A stretch of DNA of 64,000 bases from Siphonodentalium dalli (lineage: Eukaryota; Mollusca; Scaphopoda; Gadilida; Siphonodentaliidae), in contig CP136064.1 in NCBI GenBank assembly GCA_032622095.1, forward strand, positions 249,459,827 to 249,523,826, read 5' to 3'. The notes beneath the pieces were generated by a model. The model had not been told where the DNA came from. It was given only the letters and a program-made list of their open reading frames with translations, and made no database searches. Both the position numbers and the translations under genes were made by a program. Shown in pieces: positions 1 through 11,945 of the stretch; the first letter of the stretch is position 1, and each line of letters begins with the position of its first letter.

Positions 1-920
1 AATAATACATCATACGAAGAAAAAAAATCCACCATTATAGTCTGACAACACATACGAATTGTCAATATGCTATAGTTACGCTAATGTCCTTCCTGTTATC
101 AATGACCAATTGCGGCGTGTATTTCATAAATTGCACCTATATTTTACTATCAGAACGTTAGCTTTTAGTTATCCTGTGCCTGGTCGAATACTATATTGTG
201 TTCTTGGTCATATTTTGTATGTGTGAGTCCTTCCTGTTACTACCAGTCCCTCCTGTTACCAAATGATGGCCTAAAATGCATCAGACTCTCGGTTAATTCA
301 TTTTGTTTCCAGTTGTGGTACGCATTTTGTCCAGTTGGATCTCGTTCACGTATAGAAAGTTACATTTTGTTTTATTGTTATAATAATGTTTCCACAAGTA
401 TGTGCATAATAAAACTGCCCCTTCTGTTACTTCAAGTGTCTCTCTTGTTACTGGCTTGCCACACCTGTTACTGTGGATCTTTTCTGTCGTATCGAGATTA
501 ATTTGAATTAGATTCCCTCATCCCGATAGAATTGTGGAGTATTTACCTTACCCTTCGGAAAAATATATGGCCATAATAAAATAGAAATGCACATCTTTCC
601 AGGCCGAGAACAATCGATCCCTGGATATCGGAAATTTATGCATATCACGTATACATTATCATAACTCGTTATGCGCATCATGTTTTTTGTGTTTATTTTT
701 GCAAATTCTGATGACCACACAATGCACACGTTGCGCATTAATTTTGTTCCACCTCTATATCACACAAAATCATATTTATATTGAAAAAATTAACGGTAAC
801 AGTAGGGACATGTGCACTAGGTGTGGGTGCATCGTCATTGGACCTGATCCGGACAGGAGATAGGGGTGATTAAGGTTGCACTTTACTTTCCTCAACCAGG
901 AAAACAGGTAAGATACGTTT
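1..920. other. Unassigned AT-rich DNA
   Basis: No gene or recognised repeat is supported. The only pattern is a short motif close to CCTGTTAC that recurs several times between about 85 and 475 without a fixed period. The open frames here are short and show no domain or signal peptide. Confidence 0.5.
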
Positions 921-1055
921 AGTCCAGGAGATATTGGTAGACCTCTGCACCCCCCCCCCAGGACTCAACTTCACCCCACTCATTTTCTTCCTTAAGGTCT
1001 CCTCTAATTTTATTCACTTGTTAACAAGAACAAAAAGTGGCCGCAGAGACTCCAG

Positions 1056-2134
1056 ACAAGATGGCGTCCATCATGGCGGCCATTTTTTGTATATGCACCA
1101 GATCTCTTTGATCGCCGTTATAGTAAAGATGATGTCACATGCGGTCTTTTTTCCGTTCGATTCGTTATGGTAATATACAACCCTTACAAATTAGCCAAAA
1201 ATCCGACACAAAAATCCAATATGGCGGCCAAGATGGCCGCCGAAATGTGAAAAATTGCTATTTTTCGGACATTTCACCACCTTTCGTTTGTCTCTGTGGG
1301 AAAATATTGGCACCTTGACGCGATTTTATACATTTATCGTCTAGAAGAGTCATTGGCGAACACACGGGGACCATAATATACATTCCTTGACGGATATTTT
1401 TGTCCGATATCACGTTTTCCCAAATGCCGGTATAATCCGGTCAAAGCCAAAACGACGCTAATAACGCAATGTCTGTTTCGAATCAATGAGTGTTATTGCT
1501 ATTATTACTCCAGCCATGATTATATATGTGCAGGAGATACTCGGTCTAGGATTCCTCTTATACCTGAGTTGAAGAATATTCACCCAAATCCAAGATGGCG
1601 GCCAAAATGGCCACCAGAAATAGAAAAATCGCCGAAAATCGCTGATTTTAACATCAGTGAAAGTTATTGTCACGACAACTCCACACCTGCTTACTATTGT
1701 GAGTTGGGAACACTTAGTCGAATAACTGTCCTTATATTGCATTCAAATAAAAGTCCCCCAAATCCAAAATGGCGCCCACAATGGCGGACAAATTTTGAAA
1801 AATCACCGAAATTCCCTCATGTTCACATCATTGGGCATTATTGTCGACAAAACTCCACACATGCTGACAGTTAAGTTGTAAATACTGAGATGATGTAATT
1901 ACCTTGCATCTGATGAAGGAAATTGTTTTCCAAATCGAAGATGGCGGCCAAAATGGCGTCCGAACTTTGAAAACAAGCTTACATTCATTTACTTTCTTAC
2001 TATGGGCGTTATTGTTACGCGAATTCTACCCATATGGAACATTGATATAAAGTATTCATATGGAACATTGATATGAAGTATTCATTTGAGTTTGGCCAAC
2101 TCTCACAGTCAAGATGACTGCCAAGCTGGCGGCC
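1056..2134 (+). promoter_or_regulatory. Paired YY1-like motifs in left palindrome arm
   Basis: Pairs of ATGGCGGCC-type words, often the two strands back to back, occur near 1058-1084, 1218-1243, 1591-1613, 1766-1788, 1938-1962 and 2111-2134. Several match the established YY1 core AAGATGGCGGC exactly. They may bind a YY1 homologue or a transposase. Only the motifs are seen; binding is inferred. Confidence 0.45.
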
Positions 2135-4782
2135 AGAAATCGAAAAGAAGTCGAAATTGTCACATACTAATTTCAACTTTTTGTCATAATATCAATATGT
2201 ATGGATTGGTCGAAACGGTACATAAGCCATCTGTTAGTTCCAACATAGGTCGTCGCCTTCTGGGAGGATGAAAACCCACAATAATCGCGATGTGGCATTT
2301 CGAAATCCATTCTCCACTAAGCGCCCATAATGGCCGTAACCGTATATGGGTGTGCCGAATAGTCATATTATGACTTCCAATAACCAAAACAACAGTACCT
2401 GAGCTTATTCTGATTTGCCACATTCAGCATTATCTGGATCAGCATCCGTCTCGTCACATTAATCTATCTCGCTCACACCAACACAGTGTTCTACACTCCC
2501 TGGTAGAAGGGTCCCACTAATCGGAATGTTTCAAACAACACATATGCCGGTGTCAAGCTCATGTGTTTGTCTCGAAAGCTGGGAATTCTTATCCTTATTC
2601 TTGGCGAGCTTCATTCGTGGTAGCTTATGGTATAATTCAGATGCTGCATATGGGATCTGAGCGTCATCTTGCGTGATAAACTACAAAGGTATGCGGTCGA
2701 TACGTATACTAGCTTTCAGAAGGACCTCTCTATCTGCGTATTTTTCAGATTTGGTTATCTAATGTGGATAACAAACTGTACATCTGGTGATCTTCCCATC
2801 CAGCCACTTCTCAAGATATGGTTCACCAATTCACATATTCACGTACTGACGTAGCCGGACAACTTCTGTATATGGCTTCGAATGTTGAAAGCCTAACATT
2901 TGACAGATGCCTTTCTGCTAAGGCGTAGAAGACCATAATGCATAATATACCCACACGTCTTGACCATGATCATAAGAACAGTCCTGGTGGCGGCCATCAA
3001 TCGTCTCACCATACAGATCCAATCAGATAATAACAATACATGCGGTGCTAGTTTGTGGGCATGTGTCATGATAGTGGAAATGAAATTGGACCATGGCTGC
3101 CCCACCCCTTCTTTGGGTATGTTTTAGATTCAGACATGATCTCATGTGGCTTTGCTTTCCTTGTATGCTAAGATTGCATCTTTCAATCCGCTTGGGTGCC
3201 GTTCTTAATCAACGAACCAGACGTGTACCATTGGCTACTACTATATAAGCCCCACCAGACTGGGATGTAGTCTTCAGGACGATGCATTTGATAGTTACCG
3301 AGAATATGTCATACTCACGCTTGGTGGTGGTCGGTATTGTTCAAGAAAATACAATGCCATCATAACACAAGGGTGAAATGTTCAACGCGAAGAACATCGA
3401 GAGGAATGTTACTTTGATGAGATCTTGCATTCAGTTTAACATACGTTGGGTACAACAAGTGATTTATTGGTAACACCACCATTCAAAACCATTGTCCTGC
3501 ATGAGACATCTTAACTACTATATTCTAAAGTTATATAATATAAAGCTATATGATCATAAAGGTCACGTTCACCAACGTCCTCATCCATTGCCATCGAGAC
3601 TATAAATTGTTTTTTAAACACACAGTGAAATAAATGCACCACAGTTCCTGACATTTTCTTGAATAATACCGCCCACATACTGACACTAACCCTGAGAGAT
3701 CATAACAACAATGCATACCTTCATTCCATAAAGACATTATCCTTTAGCCCATCCGACTGGCTAGGATAGTATTATCCAGACAAAAGTATACGTCTGGTCA
3801 TGTTGATACAGAACGGCCTTGAAACGGATGTGGAAATACAATCTTACCACACCAAAAAGACCAACACGCATGACATTCTATATTGAAACATGCACCTGGT
3901 GTAGGGTTGTATACCGTGGCCCATTTAATTATTATTGCGCATGTCCACAAACTAGCACCGCGAGTATTGTTCTTCTCTGCTGGGAGCTATTCGACGAGAC
4001 GACTGCGGGACGTCACAGTTTGCTTAGGATCATGGTCAAGAAGTGTGGGTAGTCGGTACATTATGGTATTCTCCTTAGCAGATAGGCATCTGTCCAAGGG
4101 AATGAGACAGCTAGCTACCTCCGAAACACTGCCGAAGTTGTCCACGTATGCCAATACGTTCGCTATGTTTGTGAGTTGAACCATCTATTGAGAAGTGACT
4201 AGTTAACTGGGAAGTTCGCCAGGTATACATGTCATTATCCCCACGGGGTATGAGAAAGACATACATAGAGATGACCTTCTGTAAGCTTGTATACTTATCG
4301 ACCATATGCCTTTCTAGTTCAAGATAACGAACAAATCCCATATTTAGCAAGCATCTAAAATCTTAAGCCAGACACCGGGAAATTAATTGTTTGAAAGGTT
4401 ATGATTAAAGGGACCCTTCTCACAGGAAGTGTTGAATACTTTGTCGGTGTGAGCGACCTAGATTTATCAGGCAAAGAAATGGAAACTGGTCCAGATCATT
4501 AAGGACGTGGCAAATCAGAATCTTTTACCAGGTAATTGTTCTAATATGGCTATTCGGCGCACCTACGGTTACGGCCATTATCGGCGCAAAGTGTAAAATG
4601 GATTTCGAAATGACACATCGCTATATTAAGTGTGGGTTTTCGTACTTCCAGAAGGACACGATCAATGTTATGCGTTTTGATACGTTTTAAGTTGAACTAA
4701 TATATGGTTTCGTCCATACATATCGATACTATGACAAAAAGTTGAAAATTGTATGTGAATATATCGATTTCTTTTCAATTTC

Positions 4783-5834
4783 TGGCCTCCAGTTTAGCTG
4801 CCATCTTGACCTTGAGTATCAATTGCCAAACTCAAATGAATACTTCATACCAATATTCCATATCAACATGTGATGGTGGGTAGAATTCGCGAAACAATAA
4901 CGCCCATCGTAAGAAAGTAAAGGAATGTAGGCGTGTTTTCAAATATCGGTCGCCATTTTGGCCGCCATCTTATATTTGGAAAACCATTTATTGCATGGGA
5001 TGAAAGGTAATTACTTCATCTCAGTATTTACAACTCAACTGTCAGCATGTGTGGAGTTTTCTCGACAATAATGCCCAATGATGTGAACATGAGGGAATTT
5101 CGGTGATTTTTCAAAAATTGTCCGCCATTGTGGGCGCCATTTTGGATTTGGGAAACTTTATTTGGATGCAACATAAGGACAGTTATTCGACTAAGTGTTC
5201 CCAACTCACAATAGTAAGCAGGTGTGGAGTTGTCGTGACAATAACTCTCACTGATGTTAAAAATTTTCTATTTCTGGTGGCCATTTTGGCCGCCATCTTG
5301 GATTTGGGTGAATATTCCTCAACTCAGGTATAAGAGGAATCATAGCCCGAGTATCTCCTGCACATATATAATCATGGCTGGAGTAATAATAGCAATAACA
5401 CTCATTGATTCGAAACAGACATTGCGTTATTAGCGTCGTTTTGGCTTTGACCGGATTATACCGGCAATTGGGAAAACGTGATATCGGACACAAATATCCG
5501 CCAAGGAATGAATATTATGGTCCCTCTGTGTTCGTCAATGACTCTTCTAAACGATAAATGTATAAAATCGCGTCAAGGTGCCAATATTTTCCCACAGAGA
5601 CAAACGAAAGGTGGTGAAATGTCCGAAAAATAGCAAATTTTCACATTTCGGCGGCCATCTTGGCCGCCATATTGGATTTGTGTGTCGGATTTTTGGCTAA
5701 TTTGTAAGGGGTGTATATTACCATAACGAATCGAACGGAAAACAAGACCGCATGTGACATCATCTTTACTATAACGGCGATCAAAGAGACCTGGTGCATA
5801 TACAAAAAATGGCCGCCATGATGGACGCCATCTT
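4783..5834 (-). promoter_or_regulatory. Mirrored YY1-like motifs in right palindrome arm
   Basis: The right arm carries the mirror set near 4783-4812, 4950-4973, 5121-5148, 5277-5303, 5649-5674 and 5799-5834, reading GGCCGCCAT on the plus strand. Conservation of both members of each pair in both arms is the main reason to list them. Confidence 0.4.
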
Positions 5835-5966
5835 GTCTGGAGTCTCTGCGGCCACTTTTTTTTCTTGTTAACAAGTGAATAAAATTAGAGGAGACCTTAA
5901 GGAAGAAAATTAGTGGGGTGAAGTTGAGTCCTGGGGGTGCAGAGGTTTACCAATATCTCCTGGACT

Positions 5967-6369
5967 ATATGTATACATTTTAGAAATGTAACTTGTTGAG
6001 AATGTACAACAAACGCATGACTCTTCCCTGAACTGATATAAACTGTACATCATGTAACATCACACTGTTTCACTCTCAATATTTAGTTTAACTTGTAAAT
6101 ATATCTATAGATATCACTTGCGATTGAGATGGTATACCGTATAAATTAGCCTTTCTAAATCTTACTTCATTTAAACATGCACACCACAAGTATATTGATG
6201 AGAGCTGCTGAACGAAAACAAACTGATGCCTTTAATTTTTTGCCTGGGCGATGATGGGAAGACGGCCATAAGGTCACATTACCGCCCGGATTCTGTGTGT
6301 ACACTGAATTTGTATTTCTATTGTTTACCTTGTATTTTATATGTACATGCTTTATCCAATAAATTATTC
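5967..6369. other. Spacer without a gene
   Basis: AT-rich DNA with no supported coding region. A stretch at about 6226-6365 leads directly into the hairpin that follows and may belong to the same mobile element. Confidence 0.4.
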
Positions 6370-6432
6370 ATTCATTCTTATATATGCGAGGCGACCTATG
6401 GTCGACTCGCATATATAAGAGAATGCATTGGC
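6370..6432. repeat. Family A hairpin, copy 1
   Basis: A near-perfect palindrome of about 63 bp whose arms read CTCTTATATATGCGAG around a GTCGACC/GGTCGAC-like centre and end in GCATTGGC. The same hairpin occurs at 19453-19521, 39097-39165 and 39245-39313. The flanking DNA at 6433-6485 (CACAGGGTAAA, then a match to GGCGGGTCACA) is the reverse complement of 19395-19452, so the mobile unit includes more than the hairpin. Confidence 0.8.
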
Positions 6433-6821
6433 ACAGGGTAAAAAAAATCCCGACTTCCGACTGGATTTGATATGGCGGGTCACATGTTTTCTATCGACTA
6501 ACTGAAAACCGGTTTGTTATATCGATAGTAACACTATCCAAAGAGTCACAACAAGCTGGTTGTTTTAGTCGAATAATTAATGGATTATATTAATGGATAA
6601 TTAATTACTGGTGAGTTTATTCAATGGGATATACCCGTTTATCTTTATGTTCACAGAAGATCCTCCCCAATGTGAGAGCAGAGATTTCTTGTAAGCCTAT
6701 AATCTTCTGACAATCAACAATTGGGCACGTGCGTGTATTTAAAGTTGTATATAGTTGGGTTGACATAATTGTAACTAACTTAATTATAATTAATTATACT
6801 GATAATGACCACGCTGGTAGT
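6433..6821. other. Spacer with family A flank and AT palindromes
   Basis: The first 50 bases are shared with the family A locus at 19.4 kb. The rest is AT-rich, with TAATTA-type palindromic words near 6570-6610 and 6780-6800. No gene is supported. Confidence 0.4.
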
Positions 6822-7258
6822 CAAGTCTGAGTTGAGTGTGCCTGCCATTTGCAGAATGAGGTGACCAGAGGCTGAATTTAGTGACGCTATCCCGCATAAC
6901 TAATTCACCCTCTGGGTACCTCATTCTGCTTAGGTTTCATCTTCTCTGGTAAGTTTCTTTATCATCAAATTTCTATAGAAACCTCTTCACAGTGCTTCTA
7001 TTTTGTTATAGTTGAGATTCTCTATATCCCCAAATTGGCAGACGACATAATCAAGGTTCCCAATGAGTGAACATCACAATATTCTCCATTTGGGAACTTC
7101 AATCTGAGACTATGTCTCCCATAGCAGATGAGGCCGTGTGTAATGACGTCCACAGAGAGTGAATTTGGTGATGCTAGCCCGCTATGCGGGATAGCGTCAC
7201 TAAAATCACTCTCTGTGGACCTCATTCTGCAAATGACAGGCACACTAAACTCAGGCTT
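6822..7258. mobile_element. Family B hairpin-ended MITE, copy 1
   Basis: A 437 bp element with terminal inverted repeats (CAAGTCTGAGTT at the left, matched by AAACTCAGGCTTG at the right). Each end is followed by its own hairpin, built from CAGAATGAGGT and ACCTCATTCTG around a TGAATTTAGTGA-like stem. Copy 2 is at 21812-22257 and a decayed copy lies at 31385-31590. It has no coding capacity, so it is non-autonomous. Confidence 0.75.
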
Positions 7259-7499
7259 GTGGCAGTCTAGGGTTTTGGTTAGGAGACGTGCGTTTTTTCG
7301 TGTATACCTTCAGGTTGGAATATGTGTGTATACGTTTTACAAGTATAAAGGCAACATCTAACATTTTACCATGATTAATTGCTTTACATGTAAATAATAA
7401 TGTCGGGCTAGCTTGGCCGCCCGCATGTGAATATAATGTCTCTTCAGTCCTATCTTCCGTAATGCATGCACTCATTAACATAACCCTCTTATTTTCCCT
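7259..7499. other. Spacer
   Basis: No gene or repeat is recognised. Short open frames on both strands have no features. Confidence 0.35.
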
Positions 7500-7539
7500 T
7501 TGGAACTTTGGTATAAAATCAGGAGACTATTTTTCTCTC

Positions 7540-8632
7540 ATTTAAAGATGCATATTAATTTGCCCGTGCGACGTGACCTTGGCCTTGAAATCGGGTCATT
7601 TCAAGGTCAAACGCCCGAATATCACGGGATTTCGTTGAAACTTGGTATGTGGGGGTACTTTCGTATGGGGAGTCTCATAAGCATATTCATTTGCCCGTGC
7701 GACGTGACCTTGACTTTGAAATCGGGTCAATTCAAGGTCAAATCGCCAATTTTGATGGTATTTCGACGAAATTTTATACATAGGGTTACTTTTGTCCACT
7801 GGGTGTTTTGGACGGGTCAAATCGTGACCCCGACCTGACCTTGACCTTCAAAATGATCAATTCAAGGTCAAATTGGGTAAAACCGGATGGATTTCGACGG
7901 GTACTTATGTCGGGTACTTTTGTTCGGGCAGTGTTTTGGACGGGTCAAATCGTGACCCCACTTGACATTGGCCTTCAAAATAGACAATTCAAGGTCAAAG
8001 CCCGGACGAAGTCGGGTCACCTTCTAGTATATATATATATATCTATTATATATTTTGGAAGATATGTGTGTCTGTGTGTGTGTCTGTCTGTAATCGATGG
8101 ACTCAAAAACGGCCGAGCCGATTTCGATGAAACTTGGTATATGGGGGTATTTACGGCCGCGGAGTGACATGGGCCTATTAATTTGCCCGTGCGACGTAAC
8201 CTTGACCTTTAAATCGGGTAATTTCAAGGTCAAACGCCCGAATATCACGGGATTTCGATGAAATTTGGTATGTGGGGGTACCTTCGGCCGGGGAGTGGCA
8301 TAAACATATTAATTTGCCCGTGCGACGTGACCTTGAAATCGGGTCAATTCAAGGTCAAATCGCGAATTTTGATGGGATTTCGACGAAATTTGATACGTGG
8401 GGTTACTTTTGTCCACTGAGTGTTTTGGACGGGTCGAGTCGTGACCCCGACCTGACCTTGACCTTTAAAATGATCAATTCAAGGTCAAATCGGGTAAACC
8501 CGGATGGATTTCGACGGGTACTTTTGTCCGGGCAGTGTTTTGGACTGGTCAAATCGTGACCCCACTTGACCTTGACCTTCAAAATGGACAATTCAAGGTC
8601 AAAGCCCGGACGAAGTCGGGTCACCTTCTAGT
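7540..8632 (+). repeat. Repeat family rich in AAGGTCA half-sites, two blocks of four
   Basis: Two blocks (about 7550-8030 and 8170-8632) each contain four subunits of about 125-130 bp, with one TTCAAGGTCAAA per subunit at about 7600, 7730, 7862, 7988 and 8224, 8348, 8478, 8593. The blocks align at an offset of about 605-624 bp, so the whole is a duplicated tandem unit. Both blocks end in CACCTTCTAGTATATATAT, an AT microsatellite terminus. TCAAGGTCA is the established ERR / SF-1 / FTZ-F1 extended half-site. At least five more TGACCTTGA sites lie on the opposite strand. No intact protein is present. Confidence 0.85.
8028..8050. repeat. AT microsatellite ending block 1
   Basis: A short (TA)n tract directly after the fourth AAGGTCA subunit, as at the end of the second block. 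Confidence 0.7.
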
Positions 8633-8667
8633 ATATATATATATATATATATATATATCTCATATAT
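8633..8667. repeat. AT microsatellite ending block 2
   Basis: A (TA)n tract at the matching position of the second block. A simple-repeat terminus is common in some retroposons and in bivalve repeats. Confidence 0.75.
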
Positions 8668-8807
8668 ATTGGCACAGGTTCCAACCCCGACATGGACGAA
8701 AATCTGGACATCTCAATGTGTCATTCCGACCGATACGTGGCAATGTCGACAATAAATGAGAAATTGTCTAAGTTCATTGATTTAAGCACATTTGAAACAA
8801 CGAATAC

Positions 8808-9060
8808 TCATACTGAGTCCGTGCCTCCATAAATCTTATATATCTTGAAGTTGGCCACACTGTTTGTGTCCATTTTGCCAGCCCCTTCCCCTGGCTCCAA
8901 CATTTCTGAAAAATACTTCTTTCGGAACTCTTTATACCACATCAAGAGATTACTCGCGTATACATGTATATGAATATCAGAATAGCTGAGAACAAACTGT
9001 TCTATCAATGCCTCTCCCCGATACACATTTCGAATCAAGAACAACACAGACACTTGTAAT
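8808..9060 (-). other. Possible isolated coding exon, unrecognised
   Basis: On the minus strand an 81-codon open frame with an ordinary mixed composition ends at a stop near 8808. Just upstream, at about 9054-9060, the sequence TTACAAG could serve as a 3' splice site. An overlapping frame (8977-9231) starts with a hydrophobic stretch. I recognise no domain and there is no matching exon nearby. A chance open frame is at least as likely. Confidence 0.15.
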
Positions 9061-9233
9061 TATTGTTAGTGGCCTCGTTTTGTGGGCATGCACCGGCAAA
9101 GAGGTAGATGCCGTTATCATAAATCGTCGTTGATTGTTGTCAGCCAGCCACGGAGCACGAGCTAGTTGGCAGCCTGCAAAGATTCCAGCGAACAAAACGG
9201 CCATCGGGTATGTCATTTTTGCAGTTTGCATTG

Positions 9234-9260
9234 CAATTTTGCCAGCGTATGAACGTACCC
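9234..9260. mobile_element. Solitary end of family C (Harbinger-type) MITE
   Basis: GCCAGCGTATGAACGTACCC followed by TAA matches the right terminus of the complete elements at 12945-13377 and 33761-34181. No left end is present within 600 bp, so the copy is truncated or diverged. Confidence 0.6.
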
Positions 9261-9415
9261 TAATTAACTATACAATCATGTAACCATATATTACAGGGGT
9301 GGCAGGAAGACGGCCTGTCTTGCCCATGCCATATATATCTATATACTTCTCCGAGACATGCCGAGCGTTACCCTTTGAACATGTCTGGGACTATATAACA
9401 CACAAGGCCCCGATT

Positions 9416-9500
9416 TTTAGAAGTTATTATATTATTATGGTATTTTTTTAGAAGTTACTGTATTATTATTGTTTTTTTTTTAGAAGTTATTATTTCGGCC
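9416..9500. repeat. Short tandem repeat, about three copies
   Basis: TTTTTAGAAGTTA followed by an ATTATTAT-type tract is repeated about three times, with longer T runs in later copies. Confidence 0.65.
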
Positions 9501-10210
9501 AATTTGGCCGGTTACTTCATGTGACTTTTTCATCTGACGTGTGTGTCGGATAATTGATCTGGAGGATTTATGTAAATGTTAGCCCAAACTACATTTCCAA
9601 GTAACGATGGTTTTGTTGTTTATTTTGAGGAATAATACCGCGTCAGATGAATTCAGCCCAAATATGTTAACAGTTGTCGTGTCAAACATTCGGCAGTAGG
9701 TTAGCGTTATTTAGTATTTGTTGATGTCCTTTAACATGGGGAAAATAGACTACTGCGCTTGAACGAGCATGTGAATTTGTCGTTTTTAATGTACAGCAAC
9801 TTGATAATCAATAACAGAGGCATTCTCTGTCAAATATGGTCGCTCTATTTACGGTATTAATTGCGGAACTTTCTAAAGTAAACTACGCGTAAACGGATAC
9901 ATACGGTAAATTCTAGAATGTGCCGGAATCGGCCTAATCGCCCCAGGGCCAACTCGCCCAGTCGACGTGTGTCAATTCGGTACCTACTATAACATGTACC
10001 GAGTCCGATACGGAATAAAAGATGTATACGGGTGTTATATAGCGTTTGGTCCGTTGTTGCTCAATGAATATTATTGAAATTTGGTGTATATGTCCGGGCT
10101 GGGACATGGAATACAACAACGTTTGAATTGTTTTTAAATTTACAAATTTGTTGATTTTATTCAATTTGTTTTCGTTCTGAAAACACACTATAAAGTGTAT
10201 ATAATATAAT
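9501..10210. other. Spacer without a gene
   Basis: About 700 bp with no supported coding region. A 98-codon minus-strand frame at 9934-10230 is rich in I, Y, N and K as expected of AT-rich noise. Confidence 0.4.
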
Positions 10211-10337
10211 AACGAACACGAGACATACATAATTTATAAACTGTTAACAAAAGATATCAAATTCAATACATGACAAAGATGACTCAGTGGAGTTTATAAA
10301 GTGAACATAAAAACATTGAGGTAAGCATCTTTTTAAG
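10211..10337 (+). repeat. Direct repeat, unit 1
   Basis: 127 bp that match 10381-10507 at an exact offset of 170 bp, differing at about a dozen positions (for example both read GAGACATACAT and ACAAAGATGACTC). A recent local tandem duplication; the 43 bp between the units is not shared. Confidence 0.9.
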
Positions 10338-10380
10338 GAATGCAACTTTATTTAATGATAATAAACACATAAATTAAAAT

Positions 10381-10507
10381 AACAAACATGAGACATACAT
10401 GATTTATAAACTGTTAACAAAAGATATCAAACTCAATACATGACAAAGATGACTCGGTGAAGTTTATAAAGTGAACATAAAAATATTAAGGTAAGAATCT
10501 TTTTAAG
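10381..10507 (+). repeat. Direct repeat, unit 2
   Basis: The second copy of the 127 bp unit described at 10211-10337. Confidence 0.9.
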
Positions 10508-10509
10508 CA

Positions 10510-11945
10510 TTACTAAACCGTTTAGCACAGACCACAGTCCACTTCACTCATCCGATCATCACCAAACTTCATATTTATCTTGATATTGATCTATCAGATG
10601 AGAGCTATCAAATATTTTTTTAATTTCATAGGAAAAAATGGTCGCCAGCGGCCATATTGCATTTACGTTATATTTTATCGCGTCATGTCGATATCTAGTA
10701 TTACTTAGAAATTTCACCTTTCCAGATTCATAATTGCTCCATTGACTGTAACAGATGAAATTATTCCCCTCTTCGGATAGAGTGTCACTGAAACTTTATT
10801 TTGTTAGACTGTCTGTATAATCACTGATTATATATGGCAATAATCTGTAATAAGATCTAGCACTATTTTATTTTATATTTACATGCAGTGCTGTTTTTAT
10901 ACATCAATTCTAATCCCCCTAGATCATCATGTGATCGATCATACATCGCGCGAGGACCTGGTTGAATTAAGGGGGGTTTTATGGATCACTTCTGTCCTCA
11001 AGCTAGATTATACTTATGACATTTAATGGCATTTACTAACGTGGAGGGTTAGATATGCTTGAGAAACCACCACTCTTTAATTCACACCAAGTTCTCAGCT
11101 GTCATGTTCGGATATTAGAACCCATAGCCATGATATATGGTTTATTTTGTGTATACTAGTAATATAGTTATTTTCAGTACCTTTATATACCAGTACTGTG
11201 TATAAAAATGCATATAAATTAATCCATGTATACATGTATATTGATTCAACGGATTCAGTGGTTTTGTCCATCAGTCTATCAAATTTGCGGGGAAAACATG
11301 GCCACAAGCAGTACACCCTGCTAAATTTCGAATTTGAATCAATTGGCGCACCCTGCAGCCAGCTTTTATTGGAGAACTTTTTCTTATGTGGATATTTTGG
11401 GTCACCGCTAGATGTGAGCCATATTTTGTTCTCAAACTGTCCTTGTGAAGACATCACTGCCAGCGGTGATCTTCAATTTTACTATTTTTATGGCTAAATA
11501 ATTTGGTTGATCCTACAGACGACACCCCTTGTCCGATCGTCATCAGATTCCACAATTATCTTCTGGATAACCAGGGTGAGAGTAATCTAATTTTCCCGAA
11601 TTTCGTTAAAAAACATTACCACAGGCAGCAATTTGGTATCTTACTCTTTGATCCTCTTTTGCATGACTGAATTGTTTAGCAACTGTACAGACATATCCCT
11701 CATCTGGTTTTTATATACATGTATATCTCTTCATGCGGATAGCCAGTATTACGTAGGTACTCCAACTTTCTGCATTCCTGTCATCATTTGAAATATAAAT
11801 ATTTACCTGATACATGCACCCTTCAAAATTTGTTTCGTCGTATCTATTTTAATGACCCGTATGGTAATATTGATACAGATATATTTGTCAAACATTTCTT
11901 TGTACAATATACAGGTATTTAGTTTGTAACTAAATCTAGAAATAT
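10510..11945. repeat. Diverged direct duplication, offset about 1.0 kb
   Basis: Segments near 10545-10590 and 10680-10745 resemble 11530-11575 and 11735-11790 (for example CGATCATCACC with CGATCGTCATC, and AGTATTACTTAG with AGTATTACGTAG). This suggests an old tandem duplication. Open frames at 11095-11457 (-) and 11198-11497 (+) overlap on opposite strands and neither shows a domain. Confidence 0.35.

Larger units (their letters stand above)
921..5966. repeat. Giant imperfect palindrome (foldback element), about 5.05 kb
   Basis: The sequence beginning AGTCCAGGAGATATTGG at 921 returns as its reverse complement ending at 5966, and the match continues inward almost to the middle. Examples are 1021-1060 with 5840-5872, 1569-1740 with 5165-5335, 2320-2420 with 4515-4625, 2900-3090 with 3905-4100, and about 3335-3355 with about 3648-3668. 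Arms are about 2.4-2.5 kb, with the centre between about 3380 and 3620. The outer 1.2 kb is the most similar and the inner parts diverge. The left arm has a local 26 bp tandem duplication (about 2034-2085) that the right arm lacks. No open frame resembles a transposase. No clear target-site duplication is visible at the ends. It is best read as a non-autonomous foldback DNA transposon or a long snap-back duplication. Confidence 0.88.

Noticed and set aside
1569-1874. Frames in the palindrome arms (NIHPNPRWRPKWPPEIEKS) as genes
   Set aside because: The proline and tryptophan pattern arises from the repeated CAAGATGGCGGCC words, appears in both arms and in several frames, and has stops between.
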